A stretch of 23,933 bases of DNA from IMG/VR virus record IMGVR_UViG_3300015360_000200, positions 1 through 23,933 of that record; one strand, written 5' to 3'. The number at the start of each line of letters is the position of its first letter. The stretch's first letter is position 1. A program made the translations under genes and the position numbers. Positions 6,213-13,455 of this stretch are shown here, one piece after another. The notes beneath the pieces were generated by a model. The model did no database searches. It was not told where the DNA came from and saw only the letters and a list, made by a program, of their open reading frames with translations. The DNA comes from a virus.

Positions 6213-7364
6213 TTAATTCGGACGCTTCGTAGTGAATACACCTGTCTTGTACCCAACTTCTTCACCACCTAAACTTGTATCCGTAATCGTATGTGGATCT
6301 GGAGTCACAAAACCTAATGATGAGAGCGTGATTGTCTCACGCTCATCTTTCGGCCTATCCGCGTCATCGGTAATCGTTGGTTGCAGAACTTCGTAAATCG
6401 GTTCAGAATTCTTACCACCCCATTGCCAGTGATCAACGACTTCAGGATTATTACCGTTCATGCGAATCACAGGTGAAAGAACTGGTTCAGCTTCAGCTCG
6501 CGGCTGAACTTCTTCGGAATGAAGAATTGTAATTGAATCTTCTTCTTTGTCAAGCAAGATGTGTGATGCTGTAGTTGGAAGGACACTTATCGGATTACGA
6601 ACTAAATCTGCCGCCGAGGGCTCGCCATCGTGCCGTTCTCTGTGGAGCTTCTCAAGTTCAGCTTCCAACTTTCCATTCTTGTTCGCTCGCCTTTGATCCA
6701 GCAGGAAGTTCCCGGCAATGATCAAGAATACAGCAAGAGGATCGAATACAAAAATGATCATCATGATCACCCAAGTCACAGCCTGCTCAACTGGGATGTC
6801 GAAGGCTTTAGCAATGTACAAAATTGGGCCGGCCTTCGCTTCGACGCCGATTTGAGCGATTTGAAGTTCCGGGAGTTGCTTGTCAATGTCAGCAATCTTT
6901 GCTTGAAGATCTGTCTGCTCTTGCTTGAAGCCATTCATCAGACGAAGCCGTTGCGATACAGATGTCTTTACTGGCAAAGCTGCGATTTGAGCATCAATCT
7001 GTTTCTTGCGTTCTTCATACTTCGCGATCTGCGATTTCAAGACATTAACTTTAAGCGAGCTCTCTTGAGTGCCAACAATTGCTTTCTGGAACTCACCGCT
7101 CAAGTACCCAGCAGCACCGGCAGAAGTGATGATCATTGTTACAGCAGCAGCAATCAGCGCGTATCCTTTCATGATTTTGCCGAGCTTGTCCCAGTACTTG
7201 TACAGCAGCGAGACGACAACAAGCTTCCCAATGTCAAGAGCGATCGCAAGAGCGATGATCACTGGATTCGCACCGAACAGAGTCGAGAGCCCAATTACAG
7301 ACACATATGTGCCAATGAGTTCTATCGAAAACGCTGCGAAGAAAGTGATCAGAATGAATAACAT
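6213..7364 (-). CDS. Four-TM coiled-coil membrane protein
   Basis: The 383-aa protein has hydrophobic spans at about 1-28, 34-56, 66-89 and 195-223. Between spans three and four there is a long heptad-like region (about 100-172: KSQIAKYEERKKQIDAQIAAL, then QEQTDLQAKIADIDKQLPEL), predicted to be a coiled coil. A second short charged helix follows the last span (KLEAELEKLHRERHD). The C-terminal 140 residues are acidic, Pro-rich and look disordered. This architecture suggests an inner-membrane protein with a large coiled-coil loop. I recall similar proteins in T4-superfamily phages but cannot name a function. The ATG start lies 12 bases after the GroES-like gene stop. Confidence 0.75.
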   Translation of the reverse strand: MLFILITFFAAFSIELIGTYVSVIGLSTLFGANPVIIALAIALDIGKLVVVSLLYKYWDKLGKIMKGYALIAAAVTMIITSAGAAGYLSGEFQKAIVGTQESSLKVNVLKSQIAKYEERKKQIDAQIAALPVKTSVSQRLRLMNGFKQEQTDLQAKIADIDKQLPELQIAQIGVEAKAGPILYIAKAFDIPVEQAVTWVIMMIIFVFDPLAVFLIIAGNFLLDQRRANKNGKLEAELEKLHRERHDGEPSAADLVRNPISVLPTTASHILLDKEEDSITILHSEEVQPRAEAEPVLSPVIRMNGNNPEVVDHWQWGGKNSEPIYEVLQPTITDDADRPKDERETITLSSLGFVTPDPHTITDTSLGGEEVGYKTGVFTTKRPN

Positions 7365-7376
7365 GAAAATTCTTCG

Positions 7377-7694
7377 TTATTGTGATTGGCAAGAATCAAG
7401 ATCGTCAGTGACTACAAGAATCTTCGAATCATCGGTCTTCCACATTGCGACACCATTAACTTTTGTGCCTTCCATCCACATCAGTGATTCAACAAGAATG
7501 TAATCACCTTCCTTGACTGCGGCATCAGGGCCAGCGGCAAGCACCTTACCCCACTTGTGCTTCTTCTGTTGATCAGCGTTCGGAAGGATGATGATACCTG
7601 ACTTCGTAGTACCGTGAAATCTCCCCTTGCCACCGCCAGTACTCTCGAGAAATTGAAACATCACATTGGACTTCAACGGGGTCAACTTTGTCAT
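7377..7694 (-). CDS. 31: GroES-like co-chaperonin (T4 gp31-like)
   Basis: The 105-aa protein begins MTKLTPLKSNVMFQF, the first strand of the GroES beta-barrel. A Gly-rich mobile loop follows (about 18-35, GGGKGRFHGTTKSG) ending in the hydrophobic IIIL that would dock on GroEL. KWGKVLAAGPDAAVKEGDYILVE then matches the GroES core 'G.V.A.G......V..GD.V'. In T4, gp31 replaces host GroES so that GroEL can fold the major capsid protein gp23; the same role is inferred. I used the ATG at 7694, which has AAAGGA seven bases upstream, rather than an in-frame start 21 codons earlier that lacks one. It lies within a mixed region between a late 77-aa gene and the membrane protein gene. Confidence 0.88.
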   Translation of the reverse strand: MTKLTPLKSNVMFQFLESTGGGKGRFHGTTKSGIIILPNADQQKKHKWGKVLAAGPDAAVKEGDYILVESLMWMEGTKVNGVAMWKTDDSKILVVTDDLDSCQSQ

Positions 7695-7789
7695 TTTAGT
7701 ATCCTTTGAATTACAAGTATTTCGAATAGGTCTTTTACATGCATTGGCAATTATCAATGAGGCCGATGCACGCGTAAGAACCCTATGAT

Positions 7790-8023
7790 TTATTTCCGAG
7801 CAATCTGTTTGCCTTTAGTAGCGCTAGCAGATGCTGCTTCAAGTGAAGCAGCGAGGAAATCGATGTCTTGAACGACGTCAGAACGCACGCCGTCTTTTTC
7901 ATCGATTGCTTGCTTCCGCAGTTCCACAACCTTCGGAACGGGTGCAGAAGCAAGTTGTTGTTTGATTGCGAGCAATTCGAAATCGATGAGCTCGCCGCGA
8001 GCGCTACGGATTTTTTGACCCAT
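7790..8023 (-). CDS. Small 77-aa late protein, function unknown
   Basis: The protein starts MGQKIRSARGELIDFELLAI and is highly charged and helical, ending in KGKQIARK. The ATG has GGAG eight bases upstream. A perfect T4 late promoter core TATAAATA (8074-8081) and a hairpin lie just before it, so it is expected to be expressed late and abundantly. I recall small proteins with a similar KIRSARGE start in other T4-like phages, without a known role. Longer in-frame starts upstream would have to be translated through the promoter and hairpin and are rejected. Confidence 0.75.
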   Translation of the reverse strand: MGQKIRSARGELIDFELLAIKQQLASAPVPKVVELRKQAIDEKDGVRSDVVQDIDFLAASLEAASASATKGKQIARK

Positions 8024-8046
8024 TGAATTTTCTCCAAAAAAGTGAT

Positions 8047-8071
8047 AAGCGGAATACTCGATACTCCGCTT
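8047..8071 (-). ncRNA. 5'-terminal mRNA hairpin of the 77-aa late gene
   Basis: On the minus strand AAGCGGAGTA pairs with TATTCCGCTT around a five-base loop, giving a ten-pair stem with one G-U pair. A T4-type late start would fall within the first bases of the stem, so the transcript would begin at or inside this hairpin. It may stabilise the mRNA 5' end. It is a structural inference. Confidence 0.5.
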
Positions 8072-8073
8072 TA

Positions 8074-8081
8074 TATTTATA
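8074..8081 (-). promoter_or_regulatory. T4-type late promoter TATAAATA
   Basis: An exact match to the eight-base T4 late promoter, about 50 bases upstream of the 77-aa gene and just after the stop of the DnaE-like N-terminal gene. In T4 this element is recognised by RNA polymerase carrying the phage sigma gp55 together with gp33 and the sliding clamp. It implies that this phage encodes a gp55-like factor outside the window. Confidence 0.85.
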
Positions 8082-8090
8082 CTCGATTTT

Positions 8091-8636
8091 TCAATCGTGA
8101 AAGAACTCTTCCATCGGAACGTCAAGTTTTATGCAATCTACAGCATGTAAACCTAGGACGAAGAGCACGTACGAAGCACACGAAGAGCCGCGGCCAACGC
8201 CCCAGATCACGTTGTTCTTTCGAAAGATATCGAGAACGTAGATCACTGTTTTCATGAAATCAATCATTCCCCGCCGCCGAATTTCCGCAAGTTCGTCGAC
8301 GATTCGCTTGGCAGCGGTAGCCATGTACTCGTCACTTTCAAAGAACTTTGAAGACCAGAACGACATAACATACTCGTCGAGATCGAGATTCTTGTATTGC
8401 TCTGGCAATTGCCAGAGCATGTTGATCGCGATAGGATCATTTCCGTCGAGATGAAGCTTGTCTGCTAAGATCACAACCTCGTTGAATTTCAGCACGTCTT
8501 CCGACATCGAACTGACTCGAAGAGCTGAAGGATGAATGCCGAGCGCGAGCGCCGAAGGAACTCGCTCTGGGTCAAGAATCGAAACTCCGTCGAAGCGGAG
8601 CGTTCGATCATTCAGTTCAGTTGACAGCTTCTGCAC
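8091..8636 (-). CDS. N-terminal half of a split, minimal DnaE-like (C-family) polymerase core
   Basis: The last 80 residues of this 181-aa protein follow the palm of bacterial DNA polymerase III alpha: a helix ELAEIRRRGMIDFMKTV (like the region before 'YFLIV.DFI..A'), then NVIWGVGRGSSCASYVLFVLG (143-162, like [21 protein letters not shown]) and DCIKLDVPMEEFFHD (167-181, like DPLEFDLLFERFLNPE). In DnaE the next element is the catalytic PDFDVDF; here the gene stops, and that motif begins the protein at 3202-3774. The first 100 residues have no match to a PHP domain that I can see. The start is GTG with CGGAG five bases upstream; the gene overlaps the 95-aa gene by 20 bases. It belongs to the deaminase transcript, whereas the other half is in the clamp-loader region. 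Confidence 0.72.
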   Translation of the reverse strand: MQKLSTELNDRTLRFDGVSILDPERVPSALALGIHPSALRVSSMSEDVLKFNEVVILADKLHLDGNDPIAINMLWQLPEQYKNLDLDEYVMSFWSSKFFESDEYMATAAKRIVDELAEIRRRGMIDFMKTVIYVLDIFRKNNVIWGVGRGSSCASYVLFVLGLHAVDCIKLDVPMEEFFHD

Positions 8637-8904
8637 TGAGTCTCCGGTTGATTCGAACTTCTGCCGTTTCGCGTTTCGCGCCGAGGATGTGCCCAGTGAA
8701 CTTCATCATCACAGTCGTTGGAACGTCAGTGAACGGGTACTCGCAATGGAACATCACTGTGCCCCAGTTCCCGGTGTTGATGAACGAGCGAAGCGATTCC
8801 AAATGATCGCCGTTCGACGGATCGAACGTGGTTCGGTTCGTGGCGGCAAGACGCAAAGTCGTTGCGCGATTCAGAAAGTCGGAAGAATCTGTGAAATTTG
8901 GCAT
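8617..8904 (-). CDS. Hypothetical 95-aa protein
   Basis: The protein starts MPNFTDSSDFLNRATTLRLA and has a distinctive centre, GNWGTVMFHCEYPFTDVPTT, followed by a basic helix (KRETAEVRINRRLSAE). No known family is recognised. The ATG has AGAGGA four bases upstream. The gene sits between the 92-aa gene and the DnaE-like N-terminal gene, overlapping the latter by 20 bases, so it is probably co-translated with it. Confidence 0.65.
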   Translation of the reverse strand: MPNFTDSSDFLNRATTLRLAATNRTTFDPSNGDHLESLRSFINTGNWGTVMFHCEYPFTDVPTTVMMKFTGHILGAKRETAEVRINRRLSAEAVN

Positions 8905-8926
8905 GGTGTCCTCTATGGTGAATGAA

Positions 8927-9205
8927 TCAGTCGCGGATCAGAAGGGAGTACAAATCGCTGAAGGCGCGGAACGCCTTCAGTTGATTTTCGTTCGGGGCTT
9001 CAACCAGCACTGAAGTGGTAATCCACGAGTGCCCAGCACCGCCGCGCTCGTCGCTGACGACTCGACCCTTGGAGTCGACGTACGCTCCCGGATCATTGAC
9101 GCCGACAGTCCGAAGAACTTCTTTTCGAAGCGCGAGGAACGCGTCGTACGACGACATTTCGATCTCGACTGTGCGAGCCGAACGTTCAGTACCTTTGATG
9201 ATCAT
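8927..9205 (-). CDS. Hypothetical 92-aa protein
   Basis: It begins MIIKGTERSARTVEIEMSSY and has an alpha/beta pattern with SWITTSVLVEAPNENQLKAF near the end. No family is recognised. I chose the ATG at 9205, which overlaps the stop of the deaminase gene (ATGA) and has AAGGGA upstream. The longer open frame further upstream is the deaminase read in another frame. The coupling to the deaminase suggests a shared expression pattern, not necessarily a shared function. Confidence 0.65.
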   Translation of the reverse strand: MIIKGTERSARTVEIEMSSYDAFLALRKEVLRTVGVNDPGAYVDSKGRVVSDERGGAGHSWITTSVLVEAPNENQLKAFRAFSDLYSLLIRD

Positions 9206-9663
9206 GATGTTCCCTTCAGTTGTTCGACGGGGATTCCGAGTCGTTCGAGCATTCTGATTCCGTCGAGGAGGCGGTACTGGCGCCGGAAGACGACTCGCTT
9301 GATGCCGCATTGCTTTGCGAGCTTCGCACACTCGGGACAAGGCGAATCTGTGGTGTAAAGCGTACCACCTTCTGCCCGACCATGTCCGTCGCGAGCAATT
9401 TTCGTGAGAGCATTTGCTTCGGCGTGCATGAGCTCAGGCTTGGTGAGGAGAGCACCGTCCGGGCCGTAGGTCTCGCAAGTGTCTTCTGACCAGCCGGCTG
9501 GCATTCCGTTGTACCCGTCGGAGATGATTTGACTTCCGACGACGACAAGTGCGCCGACCTGTAAGCGGTTCGCTTTGGATCGTCGAGCCCAGACTTCGGC
9601 CATTTGGAGATAGGCTTCGTCAAGTTCGATTCGGTTTGGGTTGATGATAATTGGTTCTGACAT
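9202..9663 (-). CDS. cd: Deoxycytidylate (dCMP) deaminase
   Basis: The 153-aa protein has the cytidine-deaminase zinc motifs HAE at 80-82 (E82 the proton shuttle) and PCPEC at 108-112 (C109 and C112 zinc ligands). It also has the GYNGMPAGW segment at 50-58 typical of dCMP deaminases. The reaction is dCMP to dUMP, feeding thymidylate synthesis for phage DNA and complementing the ribonucleotide reductase encoded at 13.5-17.2 kb. Length is somewhat below T4 Cd (193 aa). No Shine-Dalgarno sequence lies at the proper distance from the ATG. Instead a promoter (-10 at 9670-9675) ends six bases before the ATG, so the mRNA may be leaderless. It heads a coupled run with the 92-aa, 95-aa and DnaE-like genes. 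Confidence 0.92.
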   Translation of the reverse strand: MSEPIIINPNRIELDEAYLQMAEVWARRSKANRLQVGALVVVGSQIISDGYNGMPAGWSEDTCETYGPDGALLTKPELMHAEANALTKIARDGHGRAEGGTLYTTDSPCPECAKLAKQCGIKRVVFRRQYRLLDGIRMLERLGIPVEQLKGTS

Positions 9664-9669
9664 GGTATG

Positions 9670-9698
9670 ATTGTATCACCTTGTCCGCCAACGATCAA
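9670..9698 (-). promoter_or_regulatory. Deaminase promoter, apparently leaderless
   Basis: On the minus strand there is TTGATC (9693-9698), a 17-base spacer ending in TGA, and TACAAT (9670-9675). The ATG of the deaminase starts seven bases after the -10, where the transcript itself should start. The core matches the extended -10 of the other early-type promoters in the window. Confidence 0.65.
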
Positions 9699-9715
9699 CC
9701 TAAGAACAGGACGTG

Positions 9716-9940
9716 TCATGCTTTCAGAACTGTGATTTCCAGGAGTTCTTGTACGATTCGATCACGCTCGACCTCAGCCGCTTTTCGATTCGCATCTTGG
9801 ACCGGGTCTCGTCCGGCGACGAACACGATGTAATGCGCGATCATGTTGTTCTCGAGCCACAGGTCTTCGAGGAGCTGTGCCTTTCGAGGACCGAAACCAC
9901 GAAGAGCTCGACGATCACGGAAGTCATCAGGTGTGTTCAT
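9716..9940 (-). CDS. Hypothetical 74-aa protein
   Basis: The protein begins MNTPDDFRDRRALRGFGPRK and is helical and charged. No family is known to me. There is no ribosome binding site: the -10 hexamer TATAAT ends six bases before the ATG, so a leaderless message is expected. It is the first gene after the strong promoter at 9947-10009. The gene stops 40 bases before the deaminase -35. A longer start is not available downstream of the promoter. Confidence 0.6.
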   Translation of the reverse strand: MNTPDDFRDRRALRGFGPRKAQLLEDLWLENNMIAHYIVFVAGRDPVQDANRKAAEVERDRIVQELLEITVLKA

Positions 9941-9946
9941 GAATGT

Positions 9947-10009
9947 ATTATATCACGAACCTCGAATCCTGTACACAGCTAAGTTGTAACTGACCTCAAG
10001 ATTTGTAAC
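9947..10009 (-). promoter_or_regulatory. Promoter with duplicated GTTACA boxes, apparently leaderless
   Basis: On the minus strand: extended -10 TGA then TATAAT (9947-9952), an 18-base spacer, -35 GTGTAC (9971-9976), and GTTACAA boxes at 9984-9990 and 10003-10009. The GTGTAC hexamer and the first box are separated exactly as in the SprT promoter (13 bases start to start), and the intervening sequence is closely similar. The predicted start coincides with the ATG at 9940. Confidence 0.78.
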
Positions 10010-10013
10010 ATTC

Positions 10014-10694
10014 TTACCTTCGATCAAGAATCCACAAGTTCGCTCCTAATTTTAGAAGTCTGGCAACGCCAAATGGCACGCTCATCACTAGAGTATCCGC
10101 GCATTCAATTGTCACACCGACATCTGGAATGAATGTGACAATTCCTGTGCTAGTGTTCGCAAAGATTGATGATCCGCCGAACGGCATCGGCCCAGGCGTA
10201 GTTGGACTGAAATCATTCTCCCAAAAAGACTGTCCTCCCACCCAGAAAGAATCGCCTTTCACAGTTACGTCAAGATTGGATGAAATCCCGTTCCTGTAGA
10301 AGTTGTTGTGTTGAACTGCGCTGCCAAAGTCAAGAGCATTACCAATAATTCCGATCGACATCGGTGCCGGCTTGATTGTTCCAGCTGCGATTTTGTGAAT
10401 GTGAAGATCCCATGAACCATCAAGGTTCTGTGAGACACGGCCATATTCACCCTGTCTGAGTACTGACGTGCCTGACATCGCGTTCAGTATAGCACCAGCT
10501 GCTGGAGCAAAAGTCACAGAAGCAATACTTGTAGGAAGTCGAACTGCTTCAATGAAAGAACCTTGAGGCCAAATCTCACCAGTGTCCCCAACGAGAACAG
10601 TAATGGCATTAGCGTTGCTTGGAGAGTTCAAACGAACGCGTGTTGCGTGATCATCAGAAAGAAGAGTAACGATAGAACCAGAAACGTTAGGCAT
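10014..10694 (-). CDS. Distal tail-fibre or fibre-associated protein
   Basis: The 226-aa protein follows the large fibre gene in the same transcript. It is rich in Gly, Ser, Thr and Asn with short beta segments (SIVTLLSDDHATRVRLNSPS, GEIWPQGSFIEAVRLPTSIA), typical of phage fibre tip or adhesin domains. No enzymatic motif is seen. The ATG has AAGGT six bases upstream, overlapping the stop of the fibre gene. In T4-like phages the genes after the long fibre usually encode the distal tip, an adhesin or a fibre chaperone; the composition here favours a beta-structured adhesin over a helical chaperone. Host recognition is inferred from position and composition. Confidence 0.6.
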   Translation of the reverse strand: MPNVSGSIVTLLSDDHATRVRLNSPSNANAITVLVGDTGEIWPQGSFIEAVRLPTSIASVTFAPAAGAILNAMSGTSVLRQGEYGRVSQNLDGSWDLHIHKIAAGTIKPAPMSIGIIGNALDFGSAVQHNNFYRNGISSNLDVTVKGDSFWVGGQSFWENDFSPTTPGPMPFGGSSIFANTSTGIVTFIPDVGVTIECADTLVMSVPFGVARLLKLGANLWILDRR

Positions 10695-10703
10695 GATTTT
10701 ACC

Positions 10704-12980
10704 TTAAGGTGTGCGTGTTACTGTGAATGTCACTGTTGTTGCTGGGTCTGCTTCAGCAGACCCAGCCACTGTGTATGTTTCACGTGAGACACCTACAGGC
10801 CCAACAGTTACTGTCACTGACCAGGGTTGTCCGTATCCTGTAAAATTACTGCCAATCATAATCAGCTCATCTGCATTCTTCATTGGGAAGTAAAACGTAG
10901 ATTGATAAAATGTGCCAAGTGGTTTCACAACTATTTTCGTGTTAGTTGCACCTATCGATATTGGAGCAACTGTTGTGATTGTAGAACCGCTTGAAAGGCC
11001 TGCGCCGACGACTGGTTGGTTAGAGAATGCGGCGAATGGCCAATCGATTTGATTCGCGATTGCCAAGGCATCGTTCGGATCTGTAAGTATGTTGATCTCA
11101 TTCAATGAGAACGATGTTATAAATGGATTCGATTGAGAAATATATCCGCTGACTCCAACATCGCCGTCGTATCCATTACGTATGGTGACCCGCCCATACT
11201 GCACGAAATCTGAAAGTATTGAATCAAAAGTAATCGTGATGCTCTTCAGCGAAGCACCAACAGAAGTACTTGCAATGACCAATGTTCCAAGAGTTTGAGT
11301 GATCGAGATGTTCGCACCAGGAACGAGCATCGCAGTTACACGCGCATCCGTTGCAATTGGGAAATCAGTGATGTTCTCTGCGATATGTGTGTGATTCGTT
11401 GCAGCCTTGCCGTCAAGAGCCGTTTGGAGATTGTTGATGCTTGAAATTGATTGTGTGTGATTCGCGAATGCACGATCGTTCAGCTCAGTCTGAAGATTTG
11501 TGACATCTGAAATTGCGTGAACGTGCCCAACGTCAGATTTCAAATTCAATGCGGCCGGCAATCCGATGATTGCCGAAATCTGATGCGCATGCACCGCGGG
11601 AGCGAAACTTGTCCCAGTGAATCCAGAATCAGCAAGGTTCCCAGTACTTGTGAGCGCTGCGAATCGACCGATTGTTGCGCCAACAACTAAATTCGATTTT
11701 GTAGCATCAACCGCAATCAATGCATCAAGCGCGATCTGAAGATCAGTAACATTTGAAATGGCGTGTAAGTGCCCAACATCGGCTTTACCGACTTCAAGAT
11801 CGACGATGTCATTTTCAGTTGCTGTGATACGAGTATCAAAATTCAGAACAAGACCTGCTTGTACAGCAGTCATGTATCCATCTCGAGATTGTGTCGCAGA
11901 CAGCATCGAGATCGTAGTAACGATTTCATTCAAAACATTCGGCGCGGTAACAGCCACGATCGGGGCGGCGGCAGAGATGAGTGTCGAAGCTGAAGAAATG
12001 ACTAGAACTTGAGTTTCAGAATCTATGTAGAACAGAATAGTCTTTGAATTCTTGATGTATCCAACACGGAAAACTTGAACACTTTGCGGTCGAGTCGTTG
12101 TAATTTCACCTAGCCATCCGCAGTACACTGGTTTTCCAATGTCGTCTGCATTCCAGCTCCACTGATCGTACGTAACTTCGCCAGATTGAGTAACGACGCC
12201 AGTTTCGTTTTGTGAAAGACCGTATTCAACAATACCAATCGGCGTTTTGAGAATCAACAGCGACGGATCCGAGCTCGCAAGGCTGATTGTATCGGATCCA
12301 GAAAAGTACACGAGCCGCATTGCCGGAATTGATTCAGCCGCACGAACTGGAATGAAATTATTCACAGGATTCGAAAGAACGCCTGATGTTCCAACCGTAG
12401 TATTCACTCGAATCGGAGAATCTGTAGTTAGAAGCTCACCAGACGATGTTCTCAAAGGGCGAAGTTGTGAATCAAGCAGGAAATACCCAGGCGAGCTTGG
12501 GACATTCAACCCAACGCTCGACCCAGTTGAACGCTGAGCAATCGTTGTAGTTCCACCTCCGACGGCATGCCCAAGAACAAGTCTTGGTTGATCAAGCCAT
12601 TTTGCACCGTCATTCGTTCGAACACGCATTATTGTTTTTGTCAGATCGAACCACATCTGACCAGGCACAGCTGCGATTGGTTCGATCGCCGACGTGATAG
12701 GTTCAAGAGTCGTGATTCCGCGTGTTACGACACCTGTTATTGTATCGATTTGAAGGTACAAGTAATTGTCGGCATCTGGGACCATCGGGCCCCACGCATT
12801 TGAAATCGTAACGTCGAACTTCAAAAGGTAATCTGACGACCCGTGAGCGACTGTGACGAGCAAAGGAGACGGATCAATGTTCAATGTCACGAATCCAACT
12901 GTTGTCGAACCAATCAGGAAATTAGGCGCCGAGCCTGCTTGTTGAAACGAAATTAAACCTTGACGAAAATTCAATTTCAT
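10704..12980 (-). CDS. Tail fibre protein
   Basis: The 758-aa protein is Ser/Thr/Gly-rich with no signal peptide. Its N-terminal 330 residues are beta-rich. The central part (about 395-550) has repeats of the form 'DVGHVHAISDVTNLQTELN' and 'ATNHTHIAENI', the GHxH...I..LQ..L pattern common in T4-type and other phage side-fibre shafts that form trimeric beta structures. The C-terminal 180 residues appear to form a separate domain ending in TTVTFTVTRTP. It should be part of the long tail fibre that binds the host surface. The ATG overlaps the stop of the holin-like gene (ATGA), so the late promoter at 13426 probably drives it. Which fibre segment of T4 it corresponds to cannot be told. Confidence 0.85.
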   Translation of the reverse strand: MKLNFRQGLISFQQAGSAPNFLIGSTTVGFVTLNIDPSPLLVTVAHGSSDYLLKFDVTISNAWGPMVPDADNYLYLQIDTITGVVTRGITTLEPITSAIEPIAAVPGQMWFDLTKTIMRVRTNDGAKWLDQPRLVLGHAVGGGTTTIAQRSTGSSVGLNVPSSPGYFLLDSQLRPLRTSSGELLTTDSPIRVNTTVGTSGVLSNPVNNFIPVRAAESIPAMRLVYFSGSDTISLASSDPSLLILKTPIGIVEYGLSQNETGVVTQSGEVTYDQWSWNADDIGKPVYCGWLGEITTTRPQSVQVFRVGYIKNSKTILFYIDSETQVLVISSASTLISAAAPIVAVTAPNVLNEIVTTISMLSATQSRDGYMTAVQAGLVLNFDTRITATENDIVDLEVGKADVGHLHAISNVTDLQIALDALIAVDATKSNLVVGATIGRFAALTSTGNLADSGFTGTSFAPAVHAHQISAIIGLPAALNLKSDVGHVHAISDVTNLQTELNDRAFANHTQSISSINNLQTALDGKAATNHTHIAENITDFPIATDARVTAMLVPGANISITQTLGTLVIASTSVGASLKSITITFDSILSDFVQYGRVTIRNGYDGDVGVSGYISQSNPFITSFSLNEINILTDPNDALAIANQIDWPFAAFSNQPVVGAGLSSGSTITTVAPISIGATNTKIVVKPLGTFYQSTFYFPMKNADELIMIGSNFTGYGQPWSVTVTVGPVGVSRETYTVAGSAEADPATTVTFTVTRTP
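11380..11790 (-). repeat. Fibre shaft repeats GHxHxIxxxxxLQxxL
   Basis: Within the fibre gene the unit with residues D-V-G-H-(V/L)-H-A-I-S-(D/N)-V-T occurs near residues 400 and 483. Degenerate versions with NHTQSISSINNLQTAL and NHTHIAENI lie near 510-540. The two closest copies are also similar at DNA level (around 11516-11541 and 11761-11786), consistent with duplication inside the gene. Confidence 0.65.
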
Positions 12981-13399
12981 TCTGCTTCCTTTGAAGCAGC
13001 TTTTGCAGCATCTTTGACTGACGTTTCATTGTAGTTGTACTTCGCTGCAACGAATTTACTGTAACCTTCGATCGCACCAACGTATGTTAAGTACAAACCG
13101 AACAATGCTTCTGTGAGTCCTCCATTCAGCGTTAGCTTGATCATGATCCAAGTACTCGTAATTCCGCCGATGAGCTGTAGAACTTTCGTGAGGGAAACGC
13201 CTCGTCCATCTTTCGTGATCAAGTCCGCGAAATCAAGCTTGTCAAGCTTTTGAATTCGATAGAACAGGAACAAGATCCCGAACATAGCTGCTATGATTGC
13301 CGCACCGCTTAAATTCACATTGTATGCAAGCATTTGAACAATTGAATCTGTAAAAGAAGTCGAAAGCTGAGGTGCTGATGCTGCGATTTGATCTGACAT
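12977..13399 (-). CDS. Holin-like small membrane protein
   Basis: The 140-aa protein has hydrophobic segments at about 30-48, 72-90 and 95-112, separated by a basic/acidic loop (RIQKLDKLDFADLITKDGRG), and ends in a charged tail (VKDAAKAASKEAE). Size, topology and late expression fit a holin-like protein. The motif LTKV.QLIGGITSTWIMIKL resembles a phage membrane family seen near lysis or fibre genes (I think DUF2644, unverified). It is not similar to T4 holin T. The ATG has GGAG eight bases upstream and a TAAATA late element before that. The endolysin is encoded 4 kb away, so the lysis genes are not adjacent. Confidence 0.55.
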   Translation of the reverse strand: MSDQIAASAPQLSTSFTDSIVQMLAYNVNLSGAAIIAAMFGILFLFYRIQKLDKLDFADLITKDGRGVSLTKVLQLIGGITSTWIMIKLTLNGGLTEALFGLYLTYVGAIEGYSKFVAAKYNYNETSVKDAAKAASKEAE

Positions 13400-13425
13400 G
13401 ATGAAAACTCCTTTTGAATCACGTG

Positions 13426-13433
13426 TATTTACA
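13426..13433 (-). promoter_or_regulatory. Late-type promoter element TGTAAATA
   Basis: On the minus strand, TGTAAATA precedes the holin-like gene by about 26 bases. It differs from the T4 late consensus at one base. The downstream genes (membrane protein, two fibre proteins) are of the late class, which supports the call. Confidence 0.6.
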
Positions 13434-13455
13434 AGATTAGTTCTTCAGGATGCCA

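Noticed and set aside
7695-7757. 21-codon extension of the GroES-like protein
   Set aside because: The internal ATG at 7694 has AAAGGA at correct spacing and gives the usual GroES N-terminus; the extension adds Cys/Arg-rich residues not typical of the family.
7741-7769. Hairpin with an eight-pair stem and 13-base loop between the 77-aa and GroES-like genes
   Set aside because: Contains mismatched wobble pairs and a large loop with no T-run; too weak to call a terminator.
8091-8100. Intein splice junction at the end of the DnaE-like N-terminal half
   Set aside because: The protein ends directly after the palm motif with no Hint-domain sequence, and the other half starts at the catalytic motif without an intein C-terminal segment; the known cyanobacterial DnaE split intein is at a different place in the protein.
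9216-9719. 167-codon minus-strand frame overlapping the deaminase
   Set aside because: Same strand, different frame; Ser/Pro-rich with no motif, whereas the deaminase frame has both zinc motifs.
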